Positions 8,272 through 17,223 of a DNA stretch of 64,000 bases are shown in pieces. Origin of the DNA: CAMDHY01 sp046156265 (lineage in GTDB: Bacteria; Pseudomonadota; Alphaproteobacteria; Rhizobiales; Segnochrobactraceae); assembly GCF_046156265.1 (NCBI RefSeq), contig NZ_JAWDIR010000022.1, forward strand, positions 372,001 through 436,000. Reading direction: 5' to 3'. The notes beneath the pieces are model-generated. The model was not told where the DNA came from and searched no databases. It saw nothing but the letters and a program-made list of their open reading frames with translations. The translations under genes and the position numbers were made by a program. Each line of letters begins with the position of its first letter. Position 1 is the first letter of the stretch.

Positions 8272-9780
8272 CTACGGGATCGCCCCGCTCACCTGGGCAT
8301 CGTAGAGACTGCGGGGCGCGCCGGGCGGGAGCGGCAGTACGACGGGCGGGTGGTCTGGGTCTGGGAGGACTTCGCCGGTGGCGCCGATGACCCAGGTGTA
8401 GGCGGTCGGGGGGCTGGCGACGTGGAAGCCCCGGTCGGCGGCGCTGTTCCAGACGACGACGTTGGCGCCCGCCCAGCCCTGGCCGCTGCCCATGTTGCCG
8501 CGGTCCACGACCGCGATCGACCCGGACACGTCGATGTTGTCGAACAGGATGCCGGCGGCCCAGCGCTGGTGCGGGCCGGCGCCGACGCGCGGCCCCTGCC
8601 CTTCGCAGTCCTGGAAGACGATCGGGCCGGCGGCGCGGGATTGCGTCGTCGCGACCAGCATGTTGTCTGCCTCGACGGAGCAGCGACGCACGAGGGTGCG
8701 CTGGCCATCGACGCTGAAGGCGAAGGCCGGCACCGGCCACCACGGCGGCAGGTCGTTGCGGCCGTGCACGTCCTCGATGGTGATCTCGCGCGCCAGCGCA
8801 TCGACGACGACGTAGCTGGAGAGGTTGCGGAACCGCACGTCGCGGACCCAGGCATCCGACACCTTGTCCAAGCGGATGCCGGCCAGCCTAAAGTCCCGGA
8901 GTTCCTTGAACGGCACGGGAGCGAGCGGAGCCGCCGGCGTCCCGTCGATCGACAGGTTCTCGAGGCCGACACCGATGATTTCGCCGGGAAACGTGTAGCG
9001 CCAGACCGTGCCGCCGTCCGCGGCCTCGATGGCGTCGATGACGGGCGCGTCAAGGCCGATGGTGTCGCCGGTCACCGAGACGATGGTGCGCGCCATCAGG
9101 AGGCCGCGCCCGGGCTTCCACTGCACGGTCGTCCGGCCCGCCCGCGGCGGAATCTGGTCCATGCCGATTTCTGCCACGAAGGCCGCGGTGAACGGGCGCT
9201 GGACGATGACGCGGTCTCCGACGGAGAGGCCGTCAGCTGAATCGAGCGTTACCGCCTCGGCCCCCACGGGGACGTAGGCGTCGACGATGGCACGTGGTTC
9301 CTCCGTGGCGCGCCAGCGGCCGGCCCCTTCGATGCTGATCACCGGGCCCGGCGGCTGCTCGAACGACAGCACGGTGCCGCCATCGCCCGAGCCGGAGCCG
9401 CGCAGCACCACGCCGGAGGCGGAGATCTGCAGCGGTCCGTCGAGCCGGTAAGTGCCGGGTGCGAGGACGATGGCGCCGCGCACGCCCGATGACGGCAACG
9501 GACGGGCCGACACCGCGTCGATGGCCGCCTGGATCGCGGCGCGGTCGCCAGCGTCGGGCTGCGGGGCGAGGCGGACGGCTTCCGCCACGACGGGCAGCGC
9601 CGCCCCGGGGGCACCATAGCCGGCGGCCGAGAAGTCCGGGATGCGGTCGCCGTTCGCCGCCGGCACGATCTCGAGGCGACCGCCGCGGTCCGCGAGCCAG
9701 CCCTCGGCCTGTAGCGGGGACGCGACAACCGAAAGGATGGCGGCGAGCCAGACGATCCAGGTGGAGCCGAACGGACGCAA
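8272..9780 (-). CDS. secreted right-handed beta-helix protein, pectate-lyase-superfamily-like
   Basis: This 502 aa protein starts with a Sec-type signal peptide (WIVWLAAILSVVASPLQA). The segment GDRAAIQAAIDAV ... GAIVLAPGTYRLDGPLQI ... VVLRGSG is characteristic of the Pectate_lyase_3/GH28-like beta-helix superfamily, and repeated short V/I-rich rungs continue to the C-terminus. Start is TTG at 9780, supported by GGGAG 7 nt upstream; no better start is visible. It is divergent from the epimerase gene. It likely acts on or binds a polysaccharide outside the cytoplasm; the sequence does not show whether it is a lyase, hydrolase or non-enzymatic. Confidence 0.75.
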   Translation of the reverse strand: MRPFGSTWIVWLAAILSVVASPLQAEGWLADRGGRLEIVPAANGDRIPDFSAAGYGAPGAALPVVAEAVRLAPQPDAGDRAAIQAAIDAVSARPLPSSGVRGAIVLAPGTYRLDGPLQISASGVVLRGSGSGDGGTVLSFEQPPGPVISIEGAGRWRATEEPRAIVDAYVPVGAEAVTLDSADGLSVGDRVIVQRPFTAAFVAEIGMDQIPPRAGRTTVQWKPGRGLLMARTIVSVTGDTIGLDAPVIDAIEAADGGTVWRYTFPGEIIGVGLENLSIDGTPAAPLAPVPFKELRDFRLAGIRLDKVSDAWVRDVRFRNLSSYVVVDALAREITIEDVHGRNDLPPWWPVPAFAFSVDGQRTLVRRCSVEADNMLVATTQSRAAGPIVFQDCEGQGPRVGAGPHQRWAAGILFDNIDVSGSIAVVDRGNMGSGQGWAGANVVVWNSAADRGFHVASPPTAYTWVIGATGEVLPDPDHPPVVLPLPPGAPRSLYDAQVSGAIP

Positions 9781-9942
9781 AGGCGGTCTCCCGAGGTTTC
9801 AACGAGAGGGGAGGGTAGCACGGCCAAGGTGGGGCCGCGGCAGGGCCCACCTCCGCAACAAGACACCGGAACGACCCCTCCCCCACTGCCCTCGTCTCCT
9901 CCCCCGCGCTAGCATCACCGGCATTTCGAGGAGGATTCGACC

Positions 9943-10806
9943 GTGGCCGAGAAACCCCGCTGCCGCATCGGCATGCACACCAGCCTGTGGGCGTCGTCGT
10001 GGACGCGGGAGGCGGCTGAACTCGCCATTCCCGAGGCGGCCGAGCACGGGCTCGAGGTATTGGAGATCGCGCTGCTCGACCCCGGCGTCGTCGACGTCGA
10101 GCACTCGCGGCGGCTGTTCGAGAAGCACGGCGTCGAGCCCACCGCCTCGCTCTGCCTGCCGTTCGAGGTGACGGCGCCACTCCTTCCGGAGAAGGCGGAG
10201 GCGTTCCTGACGACCGCCCTCGACACCGCCCACGCCCTCGGCTGCGATATCCTCTGCGGCGTCACCTACTCGACGCTCGGCTGGAAGTCCGGCGCGCGGC
10301 CGACGGAGGGCGAGTACGACAACATCGTCCGGGCGCTGAAGCCGGTCGCCCGGCGCGCCCGCGGCTACGGCATGGTGATCGGCCTCGAGCCGTGCAACCG
10401 CTACGAGACGCACCTCCTCAACACCGGCGCGCAAACGATGGCGCTGATCGAGCGCATCGACGAGCCGAACCTGACGGTGCACCTCGACACCTACCACATG
10501 AACATCGAGGAGAAGGGCCTCGGCGCCGCCATCCGCGAGGCCGGCAGCGCCTGCGCCTACATCCACCTGTCGGAGAGCGACCGCGGCGTGCCCGGCACCG
10601 GCACCATCGACTGGGACGAGACGTTCCGGGCGCTCGCCGAGGCGGGCTTTGCCGGCGACCTCGTGATGGAGAGCTTCGTGACGCTGCCGCCGGAGATCGC
10701 CTCGGCGCTCTGCGTCTGGCGCGACGTGGCGCCGGACCGGCACGCCGTGCTGGAGCGCGGCGTGCCCTATCTGAAGAGCCTCGCGAAGCTGCACGGCCTC
10801 GCCTGA
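9943..10806 (+). CDS. sugar phosphate isomerase/epimerase, D-tagatose/D-psicose 3-epimerase family
   Basis: This 287 aa TIM-barrel protein carries the full metal and catalytic set of the D-tagatose 3-epimerase family: Glu149 (GLEPCNRYE), Asp182 (HLDTYHM), His208 (YIHLSES) and Glu243 (VMESFV). The spacing is identical to Glu152/Asp185/His211/Glu246 of the Pseudomonas cichorii enzyme. It should epimerise free ketohexoses at C-3, or a related keto-sugar or cyclitol, in the cytosol with a divalent metal. Start is GTG behind GAGGAGG. It is a single gene between divergent and convergent neighbours, closed by a hairpin at 10848. Confidence 0.86.
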   Translation: MAEKPRCRIGMHTSLWASSWTREAAELAIPEAAEHGLEVLEIALLDPGVVDVEHSRRLFEKHGVEPTASLCLPFEVTAPLLPEKAEAFLTTALDTAHALGCDILCGVTYSTLGWKSGARPTEGEYDNIVRALKPVARRARGYGMVIGLEPCNRYETHLLNTGAQTMALIERIDEPNLTVHLDTYHMNIEEKGLGAAIREAGSACAYIHLSESDRGVPGTGTIDWDETFRALAEAGFAGDLVMESFVTLPPEIASALCVWRDVAPDRHAVLERGVPYLKSLAKLHGLA

Positions 10807-10847
10807 GCGACGGCGCAGTACGACCACGCATCGGCTTTGGCGCAAAT

Positions 10848-10877
10848 GATCGGGGGCAGTGCGAGCTGCCCCCGATC
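10848..10877. terminator. bidirectional hairpin terminator
   Basis: A perfect 11-bp inverted repeat (GATCGGGGGCA / TGCCCCCGATC) encloses an 8-nt loop. It lies between the convergent ends of the epimerase gene (+) and phoD (-), where a shared terminator is expected. There is no long T-run on either side. Confidence 0.7.
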
Positions 10878-10903
10878 GCCGTTCCGGCTGCTGAAACGAC
10901 CTG

Positions 10904-12505
10904 TCAGATGCGCTCGACGTAGGCGCCGGGGCGGCCGTTCTCGACGACGAAGCGGGCCGCCTTGTAGGGCGTGCCGTCCGGCGTCTCGACCTTCGTCACC
11001 ATCCGCAACTCCGCATCGAGACGGTCACGGCCGAGCTTCATCAGGAAGTAGCCGCGACGATCGCCGTCATAGTAGCGGATGTGCTGGTTGTTCGGGATCA
11101 TCGGCGCGTAGTAGGGCCCATACGGCGTGCCGTCGCCGCCGCTGGTGATCGCCGGCGTGACGAACTCGGTGGCGACGAGCTTCGAGTAGTCCTTCGAGAA
11201 GTCGCGCTTGATGTCGTTGACGAAGGTCGAGTGCCAGTCACCGGTGAGGATCACCGGGTTGCGCACCTTGGTGTCGACGATGGTGCCGAGCAGGCGGTCG
11301 CGGGCGCCGGGATAGCCGTCCCAGGCGTCGTTCCAGAAGCGGTCGACGGTCGGGCTCGAGTCGTGCTCGAGCTCGGCGACGAGGAGCTGCTGGGCGATGA
11401 ACGTCCACTCGGCGTCGGATTTGGCGAGCGTCTTCTGCAGCCACGCCTCCTGGCCGGCGCCGAGCATCGTCACCTTCGGGTCGAAGGCGCCCTCGCAGCG
11501 GGCGGATTCGCCATCGCCGCAGGGGTTGTCGGAGCGGTACTGGCGGTCGTCGAGCATGATGAACTCGGCCGAGCGGCCATAGCGCAGGCTGCGGTAGATG
11601 CGCAGGTGGTTGTTCTTGTCGACCTGCGGCTTGGCGCGGATCGGCATGTGCTCGTAGAAGGCCTGGTAGCCCGCGGCGCGGCGGACGACGAACTCCTGCG
11701 GCGACGTCTGGTTGTATTCCGGGTGGCGGCCGGAATAGTCGTTCTGCACCTCGTGATCGTCCCAGATGACGACGAACGGATGGGCGTGGTGAGCCGCCTG
11801 CAGGTCGGCGTCCATCTTGTAGAGGGCGTACTGGTCGCGGTAGCGGGCGAGCGTCACCGTCTCGCCGGTGAAGCGGGCGGGGTCGAGGACGACGCCGCGA
11901 ACGTTCTCGAGCGGGCTGTACTCGTAGAGGTAGTCGCCGAGGTGGAAGACGGCGTCGAGCTTCTGGGCGGCGACGTCGCGCAGCACCGTGTAGTAGCCCT
12001 CCTCCCACTTCTGGCAGGTGATCGCCGCGAAGCGCAGCTCGTCGACGAGATCGGTCGCCGCCGGCGCGGTGCGGAAGTGGCCGATCGGGCTCTCCTCCTC
12101 GGCGCCGTAGGAGAACTGGTACCAGTAGTGCCGGCGCGGCCGGAGGCCGGTGACCTCCACGTGGACGGAATGGGCGAGCTCGGGCAGCGCCGAGGCCTTG
12201 CCCTCCTGCACGACGTTGGTCATGGCCGCATCGGTAGCGATCCGCCAACGGACGCCGACGCCGCGGGCGGGCATGCCGCCGCCGACGAGGGGATCGGGGG
12301 CGAGGCGTGTCCACAGCACGATGCCGTCCGGCGTCGGGTCGCCCGATGCGACGCCGAGCGTGAACGGATTGGTGCCGAGCGAGGGCGCGGCGAAGAGGTC
12401 GTCGCCGGGGATCAGCGACAGCGCGATGGCGCCGGCGGACGCCTTCCAGGAGATGTCGAGCAGGCGGCGGCGGTCGAGCGGGCGGTCGAGGATGAGGCGG
12501 GTCAT
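10904..12505 (-). CDS. phoD: alkaline phosphatase D (PhoD family), Tat-exported
   Basis: This 533 aa protein has a twin-arginine leader (LDRRRLLDISWKASAGAIALSL) and the PhoD core: FTLGVASGDP near the mature N-terminus, FHLGDYLYEY, VIWDDHEVQNDY, IMLDDRQYR and LTGDWHSTFVND. PhoD enzymes are periplasmic or extracellular phosphodiesterases/monoesterases with a Ca-Fe site, made under phosphate starvation to release inorganic phosphate. A direct-repeat Pho box lies about 190 bp upstream on the same strand. No Pst/Pho genes are adjacent. Confidence 0.93.
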   Translation of the reverse strand: MTRLILDRPLDRRRLLDISWKASAGAIALSLIPGDDLFAAPSLGTNPFTLGVASGDPTPDGIVLWTRLAPDPLVGGGMPARGVGVRWRIATDAAMTNVVQEGKASALPELAHSVHVEVTGLRPRRHYWYQFSYGAEEESPIGHFRTAPAATDLVDELRFAAITCQKWEEGYYTVLRDVAAQKLDAVFHLGDYLYEYSPLENVRGVVLDPARFTGETVTLARYRDQYALYKMDADLQAAHHAHPFVVIWDDHEVQNDYSGRHPEYNQTSPQEFVVRRAAGYQAFYEHMPIRAKPQVDKNNHLRIYRSLRYGRSAEFIMLDDRQYRSDNPCGDGESARCEGAFDPKVTMLGAGQEAWLQKTLAKSDAEWTFIAQQLLVAELEHDSSPTVDRFWNDAWDGYPGARDRLLGTIVDTKVRNPVILTGDWHSTFVNDIKRDFSKDYSKLVATEFVTPAITSGGDGTPYGPYYAPMIPNNQHIRYYDGDRRGYFLMKLGRDRLDAELRMVTKVETPDGTPYKAARFVVENGRPGAYVERI

Positions 12506-12692
12506 GCAGGGCTCCGCGGGTTGCGGAGGCGACCGCTGTCACCGCGGCGCACGCATCCCGGGCCGCGGGTCGCGGCGGACCGGCGGGCGGGGTCGGTACG
12601 GAGGGTGGGTCTTCGTGCGGCGGCGGGCCTGGGGCGGGACCGCCACCGAATCGGCGGGCGCCTCGGGGACAAGCGAACCCTAGAACCGTTCG

Positions 12693-12710
12693 ATCACAGC
12701 TTCTTGACAG
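12693..12710 (-). promoter_or_regulatory. Pho box (PhoB site) upstream of phoD
   Basis: Read on the minus strand, the site is CTGTCAA-gaag-CTGTGAT: two 7-bp direct repeats with a 4-bp spacer, the exact layout of PhoB boxes (consensus half-site CTGTCAT). About 10 bp further downstream is TAGGGT, a possible -10. The box lies in the 226-bp gap between pobA and phoD and points at phoD. Binding is inferred from pattern only. Confidence 0.7.
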
Positions 12711-12731
12711 TAGGGCCGTCGCGGCGGGCGC

Positions 12732-13913
12732 TCAGTCGAACGGCAGCCCGACATAGTTCTCGGCAAGCGCGGTGGCGGCGGCGGTCGACGAAGTGACGTA
12801 GTCGAGCTCGGCGAGCTGGCGTCGGCGGTCGAAGGCGCTGTCGTCCTCGAACAGATGCAGCATCGACGTCATCCACCAAGAGAACCGCTGTGCCTTCCAG
12901 ATTCGCCGCAGGCAGGTGTCGGAATAAGTGTCGAGGCCGGCGGTGCCGCCGTCCTGGTAGAAGGCCTCGAGCGCCCGCGACAGCACCAGCACGTCGGCGA
13001 GCGCGAGGTTCATGCCCTTCGCCCCGGTCGGCGGCACGATGTGGGCGGCGTCGCCGGCGAGGAACAGCCGCCCGTGCCGCATCGGCTCGACGACGAAGGA
13101 GCGCATGGCGGTGATCGACTTCTGCAGCACCGGCCCCTCGGTCAGCGAGAAGCCCGGCGCCGCGAGCCGGCGGTGCAGTTCGTCCCAGATGCGGTCGTCG
13201 GACCACGCGGCGACATCGTCGTCGGGCGGGCACTGCACGTAGAGGCGGGTGATCGTCGGCGAGCGCATCGAGGCGAGGGCAAATCCGCGTTCGCTCCAGG
13301 CGTAGATCAGTTCCTCGCTCGACGGCGGCGCCTCGGCGAGGATGCCGAGCCAGCCGAACGGGTAGACGCGGTCGTAGGCTGTCAGCACGCCGGCGGGGAT
13401 CGCGGGCCGGCAGATGCCGTGGAAGCCGTCGCAGCCGGTGATGAAGTCGCAGGAAAGCTCCACCTCCTCGCCCTCGTGGACGAAGCGGATCACCGGACGA
13501 TCGGTCTCGATCCCCTCGACCCGGGTGTCCGACACCTCGAAGAGCAGCGGCCGGTCGGCGGCGAGGCGGGCGGCAACGACGTCCTTCACCACCTCGTGCT
13601 GGCCGTAGACGACGACCTCCTTGCCGCCGGTGAGCGAGGGGAAGTCGATGCGGTGGCCGCGGCCGGCGAAGCGCAGCTCGATGCCGTGGTGGGCGAGGCC
13701 CTCGCGGCGCAGGCGGGCGCCGAGGCCGAGCTCGTCGAGGAGGGCTGCCGCCCAATGCTCGATGACGCCGGCGCGGATGCGCTCCTCGATGTAGGGGCGA
13801 TCGTGGCGCTCGACGATCACCGCCTCGATGCCGGCGCGGGCGAGCAGCTCGCCGAGCACGAGGCCGGCGGGACCGGCGCCGACGATGCCGACCTGGGTGC
13901 GCAGCTTGCGCAT
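12732..13913 (-). CDS. pobA: 4-hydroxybenzoate 3-monooxygenase
   Basis: This 393 aa protein has the size and motifs of PobA, the FAD/NADPH enzyme that turns 4-hydroxybenzoate into protocatechuate. Seen are the FAD site VGIVGAGPAGLVLGELL, the active-site region IEERIRAGVIEH, the GCDGFHG motif, and LFLAGDAAHIVPPTGAKGMN, which binds FAD ribityl/pyrophosphate. Start ATG 13913 follows GGGAGG. No protocatechuate ring-cleavage (pca) genes are in the window, so the product must be handled elsewhere. It is the left end of the aromatic-compound region. Confidence 0.95.
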   Translation of the reverse strand: MRKLRTQVGIVGAGPAGLVLGELLARAGIEAVIVERHDRPYIEERIRAGVIEHWAAALLDELGLGARLRREGLAHHGIELRFAGRGHRIDFPSLTGGKEVVVYGQHEVVKDVVAARLAADRPLLFEVSDTRVEGIETDRPVIRFVHEGEEVELSCDFITGCDGFHGICRPAIPAGVLTAYDRVYPFGWLGILAEAPPSSEELIYAWSERGFALASMRSPTITRLYVQCPPDDDVAAWSDDRIWDELHRRLAAPGFSLTEGPVLQKSITAMRSFVVEPMRHGRLFLAGDAAHIVPPTGAKGMNLALADVLVLSRALEAFYQDGGTAGLDTYSDTCLRRIWKAQRFSWWMTSMLHLFEDDSAFDRRRQLAELDYVTSSTAAATALAENYVGLPFD

Positions 13914-14025
13914 GGATTTTTGCCTCCCGACACGCGACCCGTCGGGGTCACCATCGAGGCGACTGTGGCGCAAGGGAACGGGCGTCGCCATGCACGAAGC
14001 CGGCGCAGACTTGGACTTTTCGAGC

Positions 14026-14041
14026 GCCCGGACGTCCGGGC
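14026..14041. repeat. perfect 16-bp GC palindrome, possible terminator
   Basis: GCCCGGACGTCCGGGC is a perfect palindrome in the 134-bp gap between pobA and the TauE/SafE gene, 7 bp past the stop of the latter. It can fold as a 6-bp stem with an ACGT loop. It may terminate the thi/TauE transcript or be a protein site; no T-run is present. Confidence 0.4.
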
Positions 14042-14047
14042 CGCCGG

Positions 14048-14932
14048 TCACCAGATCGCGTCGATGATCATCTTCAGCGCGGTGACGGTCAGAAGCAGGA
14101 GGATCGCCTTGTCGAAGGTGGCGTGGTCGACGCGGCGGCCGATCCAGGTGCCGACCGGCATGAACAGCGCCACCGGCAGGAGCGCGAAGGCGCTCTCCAG
14201 CCAGCGCTGCGGCGTCAGCACGCCGGCGACCGTCAGCGCCGGCACCTGGGAGACGGCGAACACCATGAACATCGCCGAGACGGCGAAGACGTGCGCGGCC
14301 CGCGCGAAGCGCATGGCGTGGATGAAGGTGACGCCGATCGGCGCCGAGATGCCGGTCGCCCCCTGCAGCACGCCGGCGGCGAAGCCGACGGGGGCCGACA
14401 GCATGAGGCCGAGGCCCGGCGCGATGCGGAAGTTCGGGCTCGTCAGGCGCAGTGCCACGTAGGCGAGCAGCATGAAGGCGAGGCCGAGCGACAAGAGCGT
14501 CTCGTCGATCTCGACCAGCAGCCAGGTGCCGAAGCCGATGCCGATGGCGCCGAGGCCGAGCATCGGCACGAGGAAGCGCATCTGCCCGCGCTCGCAGGCG
14601 TGCCGGTAGGACCACAGCTGCCAGGCGTTCGTGACGAGGGTCGGCACCACCAGGATGGCGATGGCGTGCGGCACGCCGATGAAGGTGGCGAGCAGCGTCA
14701 CGCCGATCAGCGGCAGGCCCATGCCGGTGACGCCCTTGACGATGCCGCCGAGCCCGAGGCCGACGGTGACGATGGCGAGCGTGGTCGGTTCGAGCAAGGC
14801 GGAAAGGTCCGGTCGGGGGCGGGCAGCGGCGCTCGGCCGGCGTGCCGCGGAGGGCGGGGCTACCGGCGGCGCATCGGCGCGGTCGTACACGGCAGCGGAA
14901 CCCTGTCTACGCCTCGCCGCGCGTGTCGACAA
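14048..14932 (-). CDS. TauE/SafE family membrane permease
   Basis: This multi-pass inner-membrane protein (up to 294 aa) has two related halves. The first begins GLGLGGIVKGVTGMGLPLIG and the second GFAAGVLQGATGISAPIG, the doubled G-x-G-x-T-G signature of the TauE/SafE (DUF81) family of small organic-anion or sulfite exporters. The N-terminal end is uncertain: the longest frame starts with TTG at 14932 and adds about 45 Pro/Ala/Arg-rich residues before the first helix. It lies 51 bp downstream of thiQ on the same strand, so it may be transcribed with the riboswitch-controlled thiamine operon. Confidence 0.8.
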   Translation of the reverse strand: MSTRAARRRQGSAAVYDRADAPPVAPPSAARRPSAAARPRPDLSALLEPTTLAIVTVGLGLGGIVKGVTGMGLPLIGVTLLATFIGVPHAIAILVVPTLVTNAWQLWSYRHACERGQMRFLVPMLGLGAIGIGFGTWLLVEIDETLLSLGLAFMLLAYVALRLTSPNFRIAPGLGLMLSAPVGFAAGVLQGATGISAPIGVTFIHAMRFARAAHVFAVSAMFMVFAVSQVPALTVAGVLTPQRWLESAFALLPVALFMPVGTWIGRRVDHATFDKAILLLLTVTALKMIIDAIW

Positions 14933-14983
14933 GACGGGGCGGCGACACGGCCTCCGGCGTCACAGTCGCCGGCGCCCGCCCCC

Positions 14984-15634
14984 TCAGGAGCGCGGCGGCG
15001 CGAGGCTGTCGACGCGGCCGTCGCGCACCTCGACGATCATGTCGGCGACCGCGGCGGCGTCCTCCGGCGTGTGGATCGACATGACGACGGTGAGACCGCG
15101 TTCGCGGCGGACGTCGTCGACCAGCGCGATCATCTCGCGGCGGAGGTCCTGGTCAAGGGCGGAGAACGGCTCGTCCAGCAGCAGCAGCGGCCGGTCGCGC
15201 ACCAGCGCGCGGGCGAGCGCGACGCGCTGGCGCTGGCCGCCGGAGAGCTGGTTCGGCCGACGTGGGCCGAGGCCTTCGAGGCCGACGCGGGCGAGGCCAG
15301 CATCGACGCGCGCCCGGTCGGGGGCCGTCAGCCGCAGGCCTGGATGGATACCGAGGCCGACATTGTCGGCGGCGGTGAGGTGCGGGAAGAGGTTGTGCTC
15401 CTGGAAGACCAGCGTCAGCGGCCGCTCGGCCGGCCCGAGGGGCAGGAGATCGCGGCCGTCGAAGGTGAGCGTGCCGGAGGCGGGGCGAACGAAGCCGGCG
15501 ATGGCGTGCAAGAGCGTCGTCTTGCCGCCGCCGGAGGGGCCGACGACGGCGCAGAGCGCGCCGCGCGGCACGGTGAGGTCGTAGCGGGCGGAGAAACCCG
15601 CCATCTCGACCGCAAGTTCAGAGACGATCAGCAT
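14984..15634 (-). CDS. thiQ: thiamine ABC transporter ATP-binding protein
   Basis: This 216 aa ABC ATPase has Walker A GPSGGGKTT, signature LSGGQRQR and Walker B LLLLDEPFSALD. It is short, without a TOBE tail, as is usual for ThiQ. The start ATG lies inside the 3' end of thiP (17-bp overlap), chosen because homology begins there (MLIVSELAVEMAGFS). With ThiB and ThiP it imports thiamine or thiamine phosphates. Confidence 0.92.
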   Translation of the reverse strand: MLIVSELAVEMAGFSARYDLTVPRGALCAVVGPSGGGKTTLLHAIAGFVRPASGTLTFDGRDLLPLGPAERPLTLVFQEHNLFPHLTAADNVGLGIHPGLRLTAPDRARVDAGLARVGLEGLGPRRPNQLSGGQRQRVALARALVRDRPLLLLDEPFSALDQDLRREMIALVDDVRRERGLTVVMSIHTPEDAAAVADMIVEVRDGRVDSLAPPRS

Positions 15635-17216
15635 CGGGACCTCCGCCGAGCCGGCGGGCGAGCAGGAAGGCGGCGAACGTGACGACGCCGATGAGAAGCG
15701 CGATGGCGGCCGCCTCGTCCAGGCGGTAGCTGCCGAGGCGCTGGTAGAGCAGCACCGGCAGCGTGACGAGCCGGCCGGAGCCGAAGAAGGCGGCGACGCC
15801 GAGATCGCCGAAGGAGAGCGCCAGCGCGGTGGCGAAGCCCGCCGCGAGCGGCGCCCGCAGCAGCGGCGCGTCGACGATGCGAAGGCGCGCGAGGCCGCCG
15901 ATGCCGAGGCCGTCGGCAAGCCGCCCCCAGCGTTCGCCGGCGAGCATCAGCGGCGGCTCCACCCGTCGCAGCACGAAGGGCAGCGCGATCAGGCCGTTGA
16001 CGAGCACGATCAGCGGCGCACCCAGCGCGAACGGGTTGGTGACGGCGCGGGCTGCGACGAACAGGCCGGCGGCGAGCGCGATCGGCGGCACTAGCAGGAT
16101 GGCGAAGGCGGCGAGGCGCGGCAGCATGGCCCAGCGCGGCGCGGCGCGGTCGAGCTTCAGGTGGCGGGAGAAGGCGGCGAGCGACAGCGCCAGCGCCGAG
16201 GCGAGCACGGCCGCCGGCAGCGCGATGACGGCGCTCGTCACGGCGGCGTCGAGCACCTCGCGATCGAGGAGCCGCGGCAGCGCCGGCACGCCGGAGATGG
16301 CGACGGCGGCAACCGGCACCGCGACGACGGCGAGACCGGCGAGGCCGGCGAGGGTGTCGATCGCGCGCGGCAGGGCGGCGGCGCGGTCCGGCCGCGGCTG
16401 CCGCCAGCCGCCCTCCCCGCCTTCCGCCGGCCGCCGCTCGAGCGCCGCGGCGACGCCGATCAGCGCCAGGCAGCAGAGGATCTGAACGCTCGCCAGCACC
16501 GCCGCGCGGCCGAAATCGGCCTCCGACATGATCGCCTCGTAGATCGCGACCTCGAGCGTCGCCGCGCCGGGGCCGCCGCCGAGGGCCAGAACGATCGGGA
16601 AGCTCGTGAAGCAGAGCAGGAAGACGAGGCCGCCGGCGCCGGGCGCCTCGCGAAGCAGGATCGGCCGGTCGATCAGCCGGAAGATCGCGCCGGGCTTCAT
16701 GCCGAGCTGCTCGGCAAGGCGGAAGTGCTCACCGGGCACCGCCTCCAGCGCCGCGAGGAAGACGCGGGCGCAGAACGGCGCGTTGAAGACGGCGTGGGCG
16801 ATGAGGATGCCCGGCAGGCCGTAGAGCCAGCGGCCGGTGGAAAGGCCGATGGCGTCGCTGATCTCGCGGACGTAGCCGGCATTGCCGTAGACGGCGACGA
16901 CGCCGAAGATCACCACCACCGGCGGCAGCACAAAGGCGAGGTCGAGCAGCGCCAGCACGGCACCGCGACAGGGAAACGCCGGCCGGCGAGCGAGCGCCAG
17001 CGCGAGGCTAGCGCCGAGGATGAGCGAGATCGCCGTCGAAAGCGTCGCCTGCAGCACGGTGAAGGCGAGGATGCCGCGCACATAGGCCCACGGCACCGCC
17101 GGCAGGGTGCCGGCGGCCGAAACGAGGCCGACCGCGGCGATCGCGACGACGCCGCCGACGAGGGCGAGCGCCGCGCCGCCGGCGAGCGCCGACGGCGCGA
17201 GCGTAAGGGCTCTCAC
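15618..17216 (-). CDS. thiP: thiamine ABC transporter permease
   Basis: This 532 aa protein is a fused double permease with about 12 membrane segments, as in ThiP. Two EAA-type loops can be seen (EHFRLAEQLGMKPGAIFRLI in the first half, WGRLADGLGIGGLARLRIV in the second). The start is taken as GTG 17216, 7 bp past the thiB stop; it has no clear ribosome site and may be translated by reinitiation. It forms the membrane channel of the thiamine importer. Confidence 0.92.
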   Translation of the reverse strand: MRALTLAPSALAGGAALALVGGVVAIAAVGLVSAAGTLPAVPWAYVRGILAFTVLQATLSTAISLILGASLALALARRPAFPCRGAVLALLDLAFVLPPVVVIFGVVAVYGNAGYVREISDAIGLSTGRWLYGLPGILIAHAVFNAPFCARVFLAALEAVPGEHFRLAEQLGMKPGAIFRLIDRPILLREAPGAGGLVFLLCFTSFPIVLALGGGPGAATLEVAIYEAIMSEADFGRAAVLASVQILCCLALIGVAAALERRPAEGGEGGWRQPRPDRAAALPRAIDTLAGLAGLAVVAVPVAAVAISGVPALPRLLDREVLDAAVTSAVIALPAAVLASALALSLAAFSRHLKLDRAAPRWAMLPRLAAFAILLVPPIALAAGLFVAARAVTNPFALGAPLIVLVNGLIALPFVLRRVEPPLMLAGERWGRLADGLGIGGLARLRIVDAPLLRAPLAAGFATALALSFGDLGVAAFFGSGRLVTLPVLLYQRLGSYRLDEAAAIALLIGVVTFAAFLLARRLGGGPDADRL

Positions 17217-17223
17217 CGGGAGG

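Noticed and set aside
10807..10847. Small gene after the epimerase
   Set aside because: The apparent downstream frame is only a continuation of noncoding DNA into the terminator; no start or composition supports it.
12732..14615. pobA frame extended to 627 codons
   Set aside because: The upstream part runs antisense-free through the gap and into the TauE/SafE gene in another frame, with no homology; PobA begins at 13913 behind GGGAGG.
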